Below the pieces are notes generated by a model. That model saw only the letters and a program-made list of their open reading frames with translations. It was not told the DNA's origin and did not search any database. Shown one piece after another: positions 1 to 6,513 of a stretch of 55,164 nt of DNA. The stretch covers positions 5,281-60,444 of the forward strand of contig PACZ01000055.1 in the NCBI GenBank assembly GCA_002700305.1. The letters are read 5' to 3'. The translations under genes were made by a program, and so were the position numbers. Numbering within the stretch: position 1 is the stretch's first letter; each line of letters begins with the position of its first letter. The DNA comes from Hyphomonas sp. GTDB lineage: Bacteria; Pseudomonadota; Alphaproteobacteria; Caulobacterales; Hyphomonadaceae.

Positions 1-141
1 ACCCCGAACTTCGGCCGCAAGTCGCTGAACGAAATCAAGGAAGTCCTCGCTGGTCTTGGCCTGCACCTCGGCATGGAAGTGCCGGACTGGCCGCCGGAAG
101 ACATCGAAGGCCTTGCCAAGAAATACGACGACCACCTCTAG
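1..141 (+). CDS. rpoA: RNA polymerase alpha subunit, C-terminal fragment
   Basis: The window opens inside this gene; 46 codons and a TAG stop are visible. The peptide starts [14 protein letters not shown], the conserved helix of the alpha C-terminal domain that contacts UP-element DNA and activators, and ends in a short acidic/aromatic tail. Alpha dimerises to seed RNA polymerase assembly. The next gene is rplQ, 49 nt downstream, the standard end of the bacterial alpha ribosomal-protein operon, which supports the call. The start and N-terminal domain lie outside the window. Confidence 0.97.
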   Translation, partial: TPNFGRKSLNEIKEVLAGLGLHLGMEVPDWPPEDIEGLAKKYDDHL

Positions 142-190
142 GACCCGAAACTCAGACGGGGGCCTGACCACCTCCTGAAGGATAACGACA

Positions 191-610
191 ATGCGCCATC
201 GCCTCGGACACAGAACTCTGAACAAAACGACTTCCCACCGGAAGGCGATGTTCGCCAACATGGCCGCAAGCCTGATCGAGCACGAGCAAATCGTGACGAC
301 AGTGCCGAAAGCCAAGGAAATGGCACCGATCATGGACAAGCTGGTGACCCTGGCCAAGAAGGGTGACCTCGCTGCCCGCCGCCAGGCGCTCTCCAAGGTC
401 CGTAACGAAGACGCCGTCCGCAAGCTGTTCGACGTGTTCGGCGACCGCTACAAGGACCGCAACGGCGGCTACACCCGCGTGCTGAAAGCCGGCTTCCGCC
501 ATGGCGACAACGCACCGGTTGCTGTCCTCGAGATGGTCGATCGTGACGAGTCCGCCAAAGGCGCCGCCGACAAGGCTCGCCACGAGGCTGAACTCGAAGC
601 CGGCGAATAG
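191..610 (+). CDS. rplQ: 50S ribosomal protein L17
   Basis: The 139-aa product starts [20 protein letters not shown], the highly conserved N-terminus of bacterial L17, a large-subunit protein near the exit tunnel. The following helical region ([25 protein letters not shown]) and the [18 protein letters not shown] segment are also typical. The acidic, alanine-rich C-terminal tail after about residue 115 is common in alphaproteobacteria. The start is preceded by a purine-rich GAAGGA ribosome-binding site. It follows rpoA as the last gene of the alpha operon and is followed at once by an intrinsic terminator. Confidence 0.98.
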   Translation: MRHRLGHRTLNKTTSHRKAMFANMAASLIEHEQIVTTVPKAKEMAPIMDKLVTLAKKGDLAARRQALSKVRNEDAVRKLFDVFGDRYKDRNGGYTRVLKAGFRHGDNAPVAVLEMVDRDESAKGAADKARHEAELEAGE

Positions 611-644
611 TCCGCGCAAAGAATTTTCCGCAAGGAAATCAAAG

Positions 645-672
645 AGCCCCGGAGTTTTCCTCCGGGGCTTTT
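645..672 (+). terminator. Intrinsic terminator of the rpoA-rplQ operon
   Basis: AGCCCCGGA and TCCGGGGCT form a perfect 9-bp stem around a 7-nt loop, followed by TTTT, CG and a second T tract. It lies 35 nt after the rplQ stop. Confidence 0.9.
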
Positions 673-683
673 CGTTTTTGCGG

Positions 684-712
684 TTGACGCCCCTGCGCGT
701 TTCCATCATACG
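684..712 (+). promoter_or_regulatory. Candidate sigma70-type promoter upstream of the rtcB leader
   Basis: TTGACG (684-689) is a near-consensus -35 element. CATACG (707-712), 17 nt further on, is a weaker -10. Transcription would begin near 718-720, after the rplQ terminator, giving a leader of about 250 nt before rtcB. This rests on pattern only. Confidence 0.45.
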
Positions 713-718
713 GCGCCT

Positions 719-903
719 CCAATCCAGCCAGAGGACGGACCGATGAAACGGCCAGAATCAAATTTCCAGAGGACAGCTCCGGCCCTGTACCAGGGCGAGG
801 ATCGCTGCCGCATGGAGGTTGCTGGATAGGGGCTGATGGTCAGTCCCGGGCTCCGAAAGGAGTTTATGCCGCCCTCCGCGCTTTTACCGCCCGGAGGGTT
901 TTT
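719..903 (+). ncRNA. Structured leader or small RNA upstream of rtcB
   Basis: No recognisable gene lies between rplQ and rtcB, but the interval holds consecutive hairpins: GCCCTG-TAC-CAGGGC (782-796), an 8-bp stem GGGGCTGA/TCAGTCCC with one wobble (829-847), CTCC-GAAA-GGAG with a GNRA loop (851-862), and a terminator at 872-903. With the promoter-like site at 684 this is either a free-standing sRNA of about 185 nt or an attenuated rtcB leader. Two tiny ORFs overlap it. One spans 743-829 (28 aa, starts MKRPESN). The other spans 866-946 (26 aa) behind an AAAGGAG site, its stop touching the rtcB ribosome-binding site. Neither resembles a protein known to me. Confidence 0.5.
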
Positions 904-940
904 CTTTGTCTTTCTAAACCCGAAGGACCGCGCGGAGGGC
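871..940 (+). promoter_or_regulatory. Competing (antiterminator-like) pairing in the rtcB leader
   Basis: The 5' arm of the terminator, extended to GCCCTCCGCGC (871-881), is an exact 11-bp complement of GCGCGGAGGGC (930-940). That downstream arm lies just before the GAGGAGG ribosome-binding site (945-951). The two helices cannot form together, the usual layout of attenuators. Regulation by this switch is inferred. Confidence 0.45.
872..903 (+). terminator. Intrinsic terminator in the rtcB leader
   Basis: CCCTCCG (872-878) pairs perfectly with CGGAGGG (892-898), followed by TTTTTCTTT. It sits about 75 nt upstream of rtcB in the same orientation, so it would stop transcripts before rtcB unless read through. 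Confidence 0.75.
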
Positions 941-979
941 TTGTGAGGAGGAGCTTTGTCAGAAGAAGCTGTGAGAACG

Positions 980-2191
980 ATGAGCCAGTTTGAAGTGTTT
1001 GAAACCAGCGCCGGTGGGCGCATCAAGGCCTGGGTGAAAGGTGTCCCTGTCGAATCGCAGGCGCGCGCGCAACTTGAGAACGTTGCGGGTCTGCCGTTCA
1101 TTCACTCGCACCTGGCCGTGATGCCGGACGTCCATTTCGGGCGCGGGGCGACGGTCGGGTCGGTGATCCCCACGAAGGGTGCGATAATTCCGGCGGCTGT
1201 CGGCGTCGACATCGGGTGCGGAATGATGGCGGTTCGGACCAGCCTTACGGCCAACGACCTGCCGGACAGCCTGTCGGCCATCCGCAGCGAGATCGAACGC
1301 AAGGTGCCGGTCGGCAACGGCCGCGGTGGCAACCACAAGGAAGCGCCCGCCCGTGCAGCCACCGCCCTTCGCGCGTCCGGACTCGACGAAAAGCTCGACG
1401 TGATCCTCCGCAAGCACAAGCGGATCCAGCGCACGGCCTTTGCCAAACAGCTGGGCACGCTGGGCGGCGGGAACCACTTCATCGAGCTTTGCCTCGACGA
1501 AGCGGACCGCGTCTGGGTAATGCTGCATTCCGGATCCCGCGGCACGGGGAACATCCTCGGTACCTACTTCATCCAGGAAGCCCGCGAGGCCCTGGAGAAG
1601 CGGGTGCTCGGCTATCACGTCCCGGACAAGGACCTCGCCTTCTTCGTGGAAGGGGAAGAATTGTTCGATGACTACACAATGGCTGTCGGCTGGGCGCAGG
1701 ACTATGCGCGCCTCAACCGCGAAGTGATGATGGATCGCGTGCTGCTTGCGCTGCGCGATTTCTTCCCCGGCTTCTCGCTGGAGAAGGAAGCGGTGAACTG
1801 CCACCACAATTATGTGGAGCGGGAACACCACTTCGGCGCCAATGTCTGGGTAACCCGCAAAGGTGCCGTGCGTGCCGGTGCAGGCGAACTCGGCATCATT
1901 CCCGGCTCGATGGGGGCGAAGTCCTTCATCGTGCGCGGGAAGGGCAACGCGGACTCGTTCTGCTCCTGCTCGCACGGGGCAGGGCGGGCCATGAGCCGGT
2001 CGGAAGCCAAACGGACCTTCACTGTGGAGGACCACCTCGCGGCGACGGAAGGCGTGGAATGCCGGAAAGACTCCGGCGTCATCGATGAAACGCCGATGGC
2101 CTACAAGGACATCGACGCCGTCATGGCCGCGCAGACCGACCTTGTGGAGATTGTCCACACACTGAAACAGGTCGTTTGTGTCAAAGGCTGA
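980..2191 (+). CDS. rtcB: RNA-splicing ligase RtcB
   Basis: RtcB joins RNA 2',3'-cyclic phosphate (or 3'-phosphate) ends to 5'-OH ends using GTP and Mn2+, and heals tRNA and rRNA broken by ribotoxins. The 403-aa product matches the family's usual length of about 400. It shows the metal-site motifs MPDVHFGRGATVGSVIPT and GVDIGCGM (metal-binding Cys near residue 80), then GGGNHFIEL, LHSGSRGTGN, NCHHNY, the nucleotide-loop GSMG, and SHGAGRAMSR, whose His is the guanylylated residue. ATG 980 aligns with known RtcB N-termini. An in-frame TTG at 956 sits 4 nt after a strong GAGGAGG site and could be the true start, adding 8 residues. No rtcA or rtcR is nearby. The leader carries a terminator and a competing hairpin. 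A TROVE gene with Y-RNA-like genes lies 4.7 kb downstream. Confidence 0.96.
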   Translation: MSQFEVFETSAGGRIKAWVKGVPVESQARAQLENVAGLPFIHSHLAVMPDVHFGRGATVGSVIPTKGAIIPAAVGVDIGCGMMAVRTSLTANDLPDSLSAIRSEIERKVPVGNGRGGNHKEAPARAATALRASGLDEKLDVILRKHKRIQRTAFAKQLGTLGGGNHFIELCLDEADRVWVMLHSGSRGTGNILGTYFIQEAREALEKRVLGYHVPDKDLAFFVEGEELFDDYTMAVGWAQDYARLNREVMMDRVLLALRDFFPGFSLEKEAVNCHHNYVEREHHFGANVWVTRKGAVRAGAGELGIIPGSMGAKSFIVRGKGNADSFCSCSHGAGRAMSRSEAKRTFTVEDHLAATEGVECRKDSGVIDETPMAYKDIDAVMAAQTDLVEIVHTLKQVVCVKG

Positions 2192-2213
2192 TCGAATTAA
2201 TTTCGATGTGTCC

Positions 2214-2242
2214 TTGACAGTCAACGGTGGTTCCCTTTATAG
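2214..2242 (+). promoter_or_regulatory. Strong sigma70-type promoter for the 2475 gene leader
   Basis: TTGACA (2214-2219) is followed after 16 nt by TTTATA (2236-2241), or after 17 nt by TTATAG. It lies 22 nt after the rtcB stop. Transcription would start near 2248, so the next gene has a leader of about 225 nt. An inverted repeat, ATCGAA-TTAAT-TTCGAT (2190-2206), lies just upstream and could be an operator. Confidence 0.6.
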
Positions 2243-2254
2243 GCCACCTTCCTC

Positions 2255-2288
2255 TTGACCAGCCATCCGTGATCGGATGGCTGGTCAA
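2255..2288 (+). repeat. Perfect 15-bp hairpin at the start of the leader
   Basis: TTGACCAGCCATCCG (2255-2269) and its exact complement (2274-2288) flank a TGAT loop. No T tract follows, so it is not a standard terminator. It begins within about 10 nt of the predicted transcription start, so it would form a 5'-end stem on the mRNA, possibly protecting it or marking a separate small RNA. The remaining leader to 2474 contains weaker stems, such as GGGAGCGCTGTCAGCGTCCC near 2354-2373, and no ORF that I can support. Confidence 0.6.
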
Positions 2289-2474
2289 ACCAACCAACGG
2301 ACCAAACAGATGAAGCGCGGTTGTACAAAAACAATCCTGCTCCTCAGTCGATGGGGAGCGCTGTCAGCGTCCCCCGCGCGTTTGCCGGTGGGCGTCTGAC
2401 CTAACAATTATTCTGACTTCAATCTGTCCGTGTCCGGTTTCCCGGTATGCGGACGGTCTGGAAGGAGGTGGATC

Positions 2475-3536
2475 ATGGGAAACCCCATGACCCGGCGCCT
2501 TGTGCGGCCCCATGGCCATGCCGGTGCCATGACGCCCTTGCTCCGGTTTCTTGCCGGGGTGCACGCTGAAGCGCTTGCCATTGCGTGGCCAGCGCCTCAT
2601 GCAGGCTTTCTTGCCCTGCCGTCCGCTCGGCGTCATGCGGCGGCGATCCTGCTGGCGCGTGATCTGGAACTGAACGAGATCGCGCGTATCGTGGAATATG
2701 GACGGGATGGGGATGTTGCAAAACACCTCATGCACGGACAAGCCGCGCGCGGATTGATGAAAGCGCTGTCCCGGCTCGGGGAAATCCTGTGGGACGCGGC
2801 AGACTATGATCTCTTCCTGTCCCTGTTTTCCGACGAGAATACGGCGCAGGTGCTGCGGCATGCGGACGAAATCCGTCCGCCTCAGCTTCATCTGATCCGC
2901 CGGCTCCCTGTTCCGATCCGTGTGCCGAAAATCCTTCGGCATATTCCGGACAGCCACGGCGCCGCGGACGATCTGGCCGAAGCTTTCCGGCTGGCTGTCC
3001 GCATCCGCGGCAAGGAACAGGCTGCTTCCATCGCTCGCCGGTGGGAACGGTCTGCATCGGCCGAACGTCTGTTCGATATGGCGGCGGAAGATCTGCAGCC
3101 GAATGCGTTCGGGGTGCAGCTGTCTCCGCCAAACCTGTCGTCTGCCTTTTTCCGTGTAACGGACAGGAAGACGCTGGAGCAGGTCGCGCTGGAATTCCGC
3201 AATTGCCTGCGGGATTTCACAAGCGAGATCTCGGCCGGACAGATGGCAGTCTACGTCCTGCGCGACGGCGTGGAGCGGGCTGTCCTGGCGCTCCGCCGTG
3301 ATACGGCCGGCTGGCGGCTTGCCGAAGCGAAAGGCAAAGGGAATGCCGACCTGCAGGAAGGCACCCTGCGCTTCATCGTCAATTCCGTGGAGCAGGCGGG
3401 AGGGCGCACGGGTGAGTCCACCTGGGCTCTTGCCACGCGTCTGCACGAACATGTCTGCCGCCGTTGCGGACCAGCGCATGTTCCAGCGCGGGCAACCTGG
3501 GAAGACCAGCTGATGCTTGGTACGCTCTGGGACTGA
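2475..3536 (+). CDS. PcfJ-like protein of unknown function
   Basis: The product has 353 aa. The start is fixed by a near-perfect AAGGAGGT site (2462-2469), 5 nt before ATG 2475. Residues about 40-230 look all-helical. The region around residues 235-310 (LEQVALEFRNCLRDF, QMAVYVLR, AEAKGKGNADLQEGT) resembles the NC...Y and GK-N segments of the PcfJ domain, a poorly characterised family; I rate that match as suggestive only. A CRRC pair lies near the C-terminus. There is no signal peptide or membrane segment. It has its own promoter and a long structured leader, and a strong terminator follows. Its place between rtcB and the Y-RNA/rsr block suggests an RNA-related role, which is inference from position. 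Confidence 0.55.
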   Translation: MGNPMTRRLVRPHGHAGAMTPLLRFLAGVHAEALAIAWPAPHAGFLALPSARRHAAAILLARDLELNEIARIVEYGRDGDVAKHLMHGQAARGLMKALSRLGEILWDAADYDLFLSLFSDENTAQVLRHADEIRPPQLHLIRRLPVPIRVPKILRHIPDSHGAADDLAEAFRLAVRIRGKEQAASIARRWERSASAERLFDMAAEDLQPNAFGVQLSPPNLSSAFFRVTDRKTLEQVALEFRNCLRDFTSEISAGQMAVYVLRDGVERAVLALRRDTAGWRLAEAKGKGNADLQEGTLRFIVNSVEQAGGRTGESTWALATRLHEHVCRRCGPAHVPARATWEDQLMLGTLWD

Positions 3537-3556
3537 TCGCGCGCGCTCAGCACGGG

Positions 3557-3590
3557 ACGCCCCTCCGGAAACGGAGGGGCGTCTTGCGTT
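3557..3590 (+). terminator. Intrinsic terminator after the PcfJ-like gene
   Basis: ACGCCCCTCCG and CGGAGGGGCGT form a perfect 11-bp stem closed by a GAAA loop (3557-3582). The tail CTTGCGTT is only moderately T-rich. It lies 20 nt after the stop codon. Confidence 0.75.
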
Positions 3591-3653
3591 GGGAATCTCT
3601 TGTGTCCAGCAAAATTACGGATAGGCTCAGGTCTGCTTATCGGAGCATTCCCC

Positions 3654-5234
3654 ATGATATTCGATCGTATCAAGCCGCTCGACGCCATCCTTGCGACAGC
3701 GGAGAAGAAGTCCCTGCACAGATCCCTCGGCGCCTTCCAGCTCACCATGTTGGGCATCGGGGCCGTGATCGGTACGGGTATCTTTGTCCTCACTGCTGCG
3801 GCCGCCCAGAAGGCCGGGCCGGGCATGATGTTCTCTTTCGTCATTGCAGGTTTCGTCTGCGCGGTGGCGGCGCTCTGCTATTCGGAACTGGCCTCGATGG
3901 TGCCGGTCTCGGGCTCCGCCTACACTTATACCTACGCTGTGATGGGGGAGCTGCTGGCCTGGATGGTCGGCTGGGCGCTGACCCTGGAATACGCCGTCGC
4001 GGCTTCCGCCGTGTGTGTTGGCTGGTCCGGCTATGTCATGGGGCTTGTCGAGAACTTAACCGGGTTCACCTTACCCGGGGCGCTCAGTAGCGGCCCCGCC
4101 TGGGGATTTGCAGGCGGGATTCCGCACGTGGATTTCAGCCATGGCGTGGTCAACCTGCCGGCCATCATTGTGGCGGCTGTGGTGACCTGGCTGCTGGTCA
4201 TCGGCACAAGTGAGAGCGCCTCGGTGAACGCAGTGCTGGTGGCGATCAAGGTCACGGCCCTGACAGCCTTCATCGTGCTGAGCTTTCCGATCCTCAAGGG
4301 TGAGAACTTCACGCCGTTGATGCCGACCGGCCTGCTCGGTCATGACGGCCTTGGCGTCGTCGGGGCCGCGGCGACCATCTTCTTCGCTTATGTCGGGTTC
4401 GATGCGGTGTCGACTGCGGCGGAAGAAACGAAGAACCCGCAGCGCAACGTGCCTATCGGCCTGCTCGGCTCACTGGCCATCTGTACGATATTTTATTTCC
4501 TCGTTGCGGCCGGCGTGGTCGGAACGGTCGGGGCCCAGCCTGTGCGCGACGCTGCCGGTGCTGTCCTGCCACCGGATGGAGCAGGCTTTGCCGCCCGCTG
4601 CGCGGAACTCCGGGCGCTGGGAGATGCCCCCATCGTCTGTTCGGATGAGGCGCTTGCCGAGACGCTCCGCCTTGTCGGCTTCCCGGTGATCGGCAACCTC
4701 GTCGGCCTGGCGGCCTCCATCGCGCTGCCGTCGGTGATCCTGATGATGATCTATGGCCAGACGCGGATCTTCTTCGTCATGGCCCGCGATGGCCTGCTGC
4801 CGGAAAAGCTCGCGGACGTGCACCCGAAGTTCAAGACGCCCTGGAAGATGACCATCTTCACCGGTATCTGTGTTGCCATCGCCGCGGCCTTTTTCCCGGT
4901 CGGCCAGCTTGCGGACATTTCAAACTCCGGCACGCTTTTCGCCTTCTTTATGGTGGCGATTGCCGTGATGATGTTGCGCCGGACGGATCCGGACCGGTTC
5001 CGCCCGTTCCGCACGCCTTTCGTCTGGGTGATTGCCCCGATCGCCGCAGTGGGGTGCCTTGGCCTTTATCTGAACCTGCCATTCGTGGCGAAGATGGTGC
5101 TGCCGGTCTGGGGCGCGATCGGGCTCGCGATCTATTTCTTCTACAGCCGCAAGCGCAGCCATGTCGGGCTTGGCCTGATCGAGGTGCACGAGGAAGATGC
5201 TGACGTCCCGCCGTCCGCGGCGCCGCCGATCTGA
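3654..5234 (+). CDS. APC-family amino acid permease (CAT-like)
   Basis: A 526-aa inner-membrane transporter with about 12 hydrophobic helices. The first helix carries the APC signature GIGAVIGTGIFVLTAAAA, and the region FFAYVGFDAVSTAAEETKNP is the conserved loop of cationic amino acid and YfnA-type permeases (TC 2.A.3.3). A hydrophilic segment of about 45 residues (around 300-345) between two helices contains two cysteines, so it may form a periplasmic disulfide. ATG 3654 follows GGAG by 8 nt; an upstream in-frame TTG at 3600 is rejected because it adds non-family residues. It is a single gene between terminator 3557 and the HD gene. Substrate cannot be told from sequence. Confidence 0.9.
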   Translation: MIFDRIKPLDAILATAEKKSLHRSLGAFQLTMLGIGAVIGTGIFVLTAAAAQKAGPGMMFSFVIAGFVCAVAALCYSELASMVPVSGSAYTYTYAVMGELLAWMVGWALTLEYAVAASAVCVGWSGYVMGLVENLTGFTLPGALSSGPAWGFAGGIPHVDFSHGVVNLPAIIVAAVVTWLLVIGTSESASVNAVLVAIKVTALTAFIVLSFPILKGENFTPLMPTGLLGHDGLGVVGAAATIFFAYVGFDAVSTAAEETKNPQRNVPIGLLGSLAICTIFYFLVAAGVVGTVGAQPVRDAAGAVLPPDGAGFAARCAELRALGDAPIVCSDEALAETLRLVGFPVIGNLVGLAASIALPSVILMMIYGQTRIFFVMARDGLLPEKLADVHPKFKTPWKMTIFTGICVAIAAAFFPVGQLADISNSGTLFAFFMVAIAVMMLRRTDPDRFRPFRTPFVWVIAPIAAVGCLGLYLNLPFVAKMVLPVWGAIGLAIYFFYSRKRSHVGLGLIEVHEEDADVPPSAAPPI

Positions 5235-5307
5235 CGGAACGGGGATTGGAACTCACCCGCAGCGGGGTTATCCTGCTCCCAGACAATAAGAAACCGGAGG
5301 AAAAGAG

Positions 5308-5910
5308 ATGGCTGACGGACATGCCGTAGGCGAACGCGCAAAATTCCGCGAAATGCTGGAAGGCACCAAGCAAGACTGGGAAATCATCGCGGAGCATTCC
5401 AAGATCTTCAACAAGGGCCTCGCCAAGCGCGTGCTGGACCACCTCCGTCTGCTGGATGGCGATTTCGGTGGTTTCCCCATCGACCGGCTGGAGCACTCGC
5501 TGCAGACGGCGACCCGCGCCCACCGCGATGGACGGGATGAGGAATATGTTGTCTGTGCGCTGCTTCACGACATTGGTGACACGCTTGGCAGCATGAACCA
5601 TCCGGACGTGGCGGCGGCGATCCTGAAGCCGTTCGTGTCGGAGGAAAATCTCTGGATGGTCGCCAATCATGGCGCCTTTCAGGGCTATTACTTCTTCGAG
5701 TATCTCGGCCTCGACAAGAATATGCGTGACCAGTTCAAGGACAGCCCGCACTATCAGCGCTGCGCCGAGTTCTGCCACAAATACGACCAGGCGGCCTTCG
5801 ATCCAGACTATGAAAGCGAGCCGCTCGAATTCTTCGAACCGATGGTGGAGCGCGTCTTCTCGAAGCCGAAAAACTCCATGTACCTGAAAGCCATGCAGAA
5901 GGCGGAATGA
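5308..5910 (+). CDS. HD-domain protein, PhnZ-like
   Basis: A 200-aa cytoplasmic protein with the HD-superfamily metal ligands: His in LEHSLQTAT (about residue 62), HD in ALLHDIGD (about 89-90), His in MNHPD and NHGAF. The layout EHSLQ...ALLHDIG...NHG with a short C-terminal helical region resembles the PhnZ and myo-inositol-oxygenase-like branch, which includes mixed-valent di-iron oxygenases acting on phosphonates or tyrosine-type substrates, rather than the nucleotidase branch. The actual substrate is unknown. ATG 5308 follows GGAGG by 7 nt. It sits 73 nt after the permease and may be co-transcribed with it. Confidence 0.75.
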   Translation: MADGHAVGERAKFREMLEGTKQDWEIIAEHSKIFNKGLAKRVLDHLRLLDGDFGGFPIDRLEHSLQTATRAHRDGRDEEYVVCALLHDIGDTLGSMNHPDVAAAILKPFVSEENLWMVANHGAFQGYYFFEYLGLDKNMRDQFKDSPHYQRCAEFCHKYDQAAFDPDYESEPLEFFEPMVERVFSKPKNSMYLKAMQKAE

Positions 5911-5943
5911 TCCGCTGACGGACCGGTCTTCGAAAATAAAATC

Positions 5944-5987
5944 AAAAAAAACGTGCGGGCCGGGTTGACTTCATCCGGCCCGCACGT
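5944..5987 (-). terminator. Strong hairpin with T tract on the minus strand
   Basis: ACGTGCGGGCCGG (5951-5963) and its exact complement (5975-5987) form a 13-bp stem. On the plus strand it is preceded by eight A and followed by CATATG, so the classical terminator reads leftward. It may act in both directions for the HD gene, but no leftward gene is visible to the right before 8668. This suggests an undetected antisense transcript or loose use of the hairpin alone. Confidence 0.6.
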
Positions 5988-6044
5988 CATATGCGCGCCT
6001 CGCTGGCGAGTGCGCCGGAGATTTTTGAGCGAACGGATCAGAAC

Positions 6045-6146
6045 ATGAAACGTATCCATACGATCAGTCTGAAGCATGACCGAAACGCCCTGCCAGGTGC
6101 GTTTGGCGATGCATGCGTGCGCTCATACGGAGGCGGAATGGCTTAG
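6045..6146 (+). CDS. Possible small ORF, 33 aa
   Basis: ATG AAA CGT opens a 33-codon frame ending at TAG 6146. The peptide is basic at the start (MKRIHTISLK) and glycine-rich at the end. It has no recognisable family and only a weak ribosome-binding site. It is followed 27 nt later by an intrinsic terminator, which makes a short transcript ending near 6206 plausible, either as an mRNA for this peptide or as an sRNA. The interval 5988-6260 contains nothing else I can support as coding. Confidence 0.25.
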   Translation: MKRIHTISLKHDRNALPGAFGDACVRSYGGGMA

Positions 6147-6172
6147 CCGTTTCGACAAGGTTCCTTTCCGGA

Positions 6173-6206
6173 CCCCTCCCGAGCATCGCTCCGGAGGGGT
6201 TTTTTT
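6173..6206 (+). terminator. Intrinsic terminator upstream of the Y-RNA array
   Basis: CCCCTCC (6173-6179) pairs with GGAGGGG (6193-6199). An inner GAG/CTC extension follows a C-C mismatch, and TTTTTTT follows (6200-6206). It would stop rightward transcripts 55 nt before the first Y-RNA unit. Confidence 0.8.
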
Positions 6207-6224
6207 GTTTCCAGCCCCTCCGGA
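6190..6224 (+). promoter_or_regulatory. Competing hairpin over the terminator before the Y-RNA array
   Basis: TCCGGAGGGG (6190-6199), which contains the terminator's 3' arm, is an exact complement of CCCCTCCGGA (6215-6224) with the T tract in the loop. Formation of this helix would break the terminator. A second T7 tract at 6250-6256 follows. Whether it works as a read-through switch is inference. I found no convincing -35/-10 pair between here and the first unit. Confidence 0.4.
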
Positions 6225-6260
6225 CAAGTGAAACCGGAAACGAGAGGAGTTTTTTTGAGT

Positions 6261-6330
6261 TTGTCAGGTGGTGAAGGTGCGGAGTTCTTCGTCTGCCACA
6301 CAAAGGCCGTGCCGCCTGTTCCCCTGACGA
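6261..6330 (+). ncRNA. Y-RNA-like unit A (minimal, no tRNA module)
   Basis: Outer stem TTGTCAGG (6261-6268) pairs with CCTGACGA (6323-6330), 8 bp with one wobble. The inner side of the 5' arm is TGGTGAAG, then exactly 10 nt, then CTTCG. The inner side of the 3' arm is GTTCC. These fixed elements are shared with units B-D and should be the Rsr-binding part, by analogy with Y RNAs. The 26 nt in between lack any T or D arm, so this is the shortest member, 70 nt. Confidence 0.65.
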
Positions 6331-6335
6331 CAATA

Positions 6336-6506
6336 TTGCCGGTGGTGAAGGGATCGGATACTTCGCGCCTGGACGAGCGGGTTCGACTCCCGCCGGCATG
6401 CAGACGTACCGTGGAAGCAGCCCGGCAGGGCTGTTGCGTCGCGGGTCCGGGCCTTTGGGCCCTGCGTTCTGTATGCTGACTTCCGTTTCCGACGGTTCCC
6501 CGGCAA
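6336..6506 (+). ncRNA. Y-RNA-like unit B (T arm plus large extra stem)
   Basis: Outer stem TTGCCGG (6336-6342) pairs with CCGGCAA (6500-6506). TGGTGAAG, 10 nt and CTTCG follow on the 5' side; CGACG-GTTCC lies on the 3' side. A canonical T arm (GCGGG, loop TTCGACT, CCCGC; 6377-6393) is followed by GGCATGCAG (6395-6403), pairing with CTGTATGCT (6469-6477). The 65-nt insert inside that stem folds further: AGCAGCCC-GGCA-GGGCTGTT at 6416-6435, and GGGCC/GGCCC. No D arm (TAGCTCAG) is present, unlike units C and D. Confidence 0.7.
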
Positions 6507-6513
6507 ACCCAAT

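Noticed and set aside
719..903. RNase P RNA or a known riboswitch upstream of rtcB
   Set aside because: Far too short for RNase P RNA, and no conserved riboswitch core is seen.
959..2224. Long minus-strand ORF opposite rtcB (421 aa)
   Set aside because: It is a shadow of the rtcB codon pattern in a GC-rich genome. The same applies to the long antisense frames opposite gyrA, the DEAD-box helicase, the beta-lactamase-like hydrolase and others.
2255..2288. The 15-bp hairpin as another Y RNA (TTGACCAGCC recalls vertebrate Y-RNA ends)
   Set aside because: The arms are in the opposite order with a 4-nt loop, and the shared elements TGGTGAAG and GTTCC are missing.
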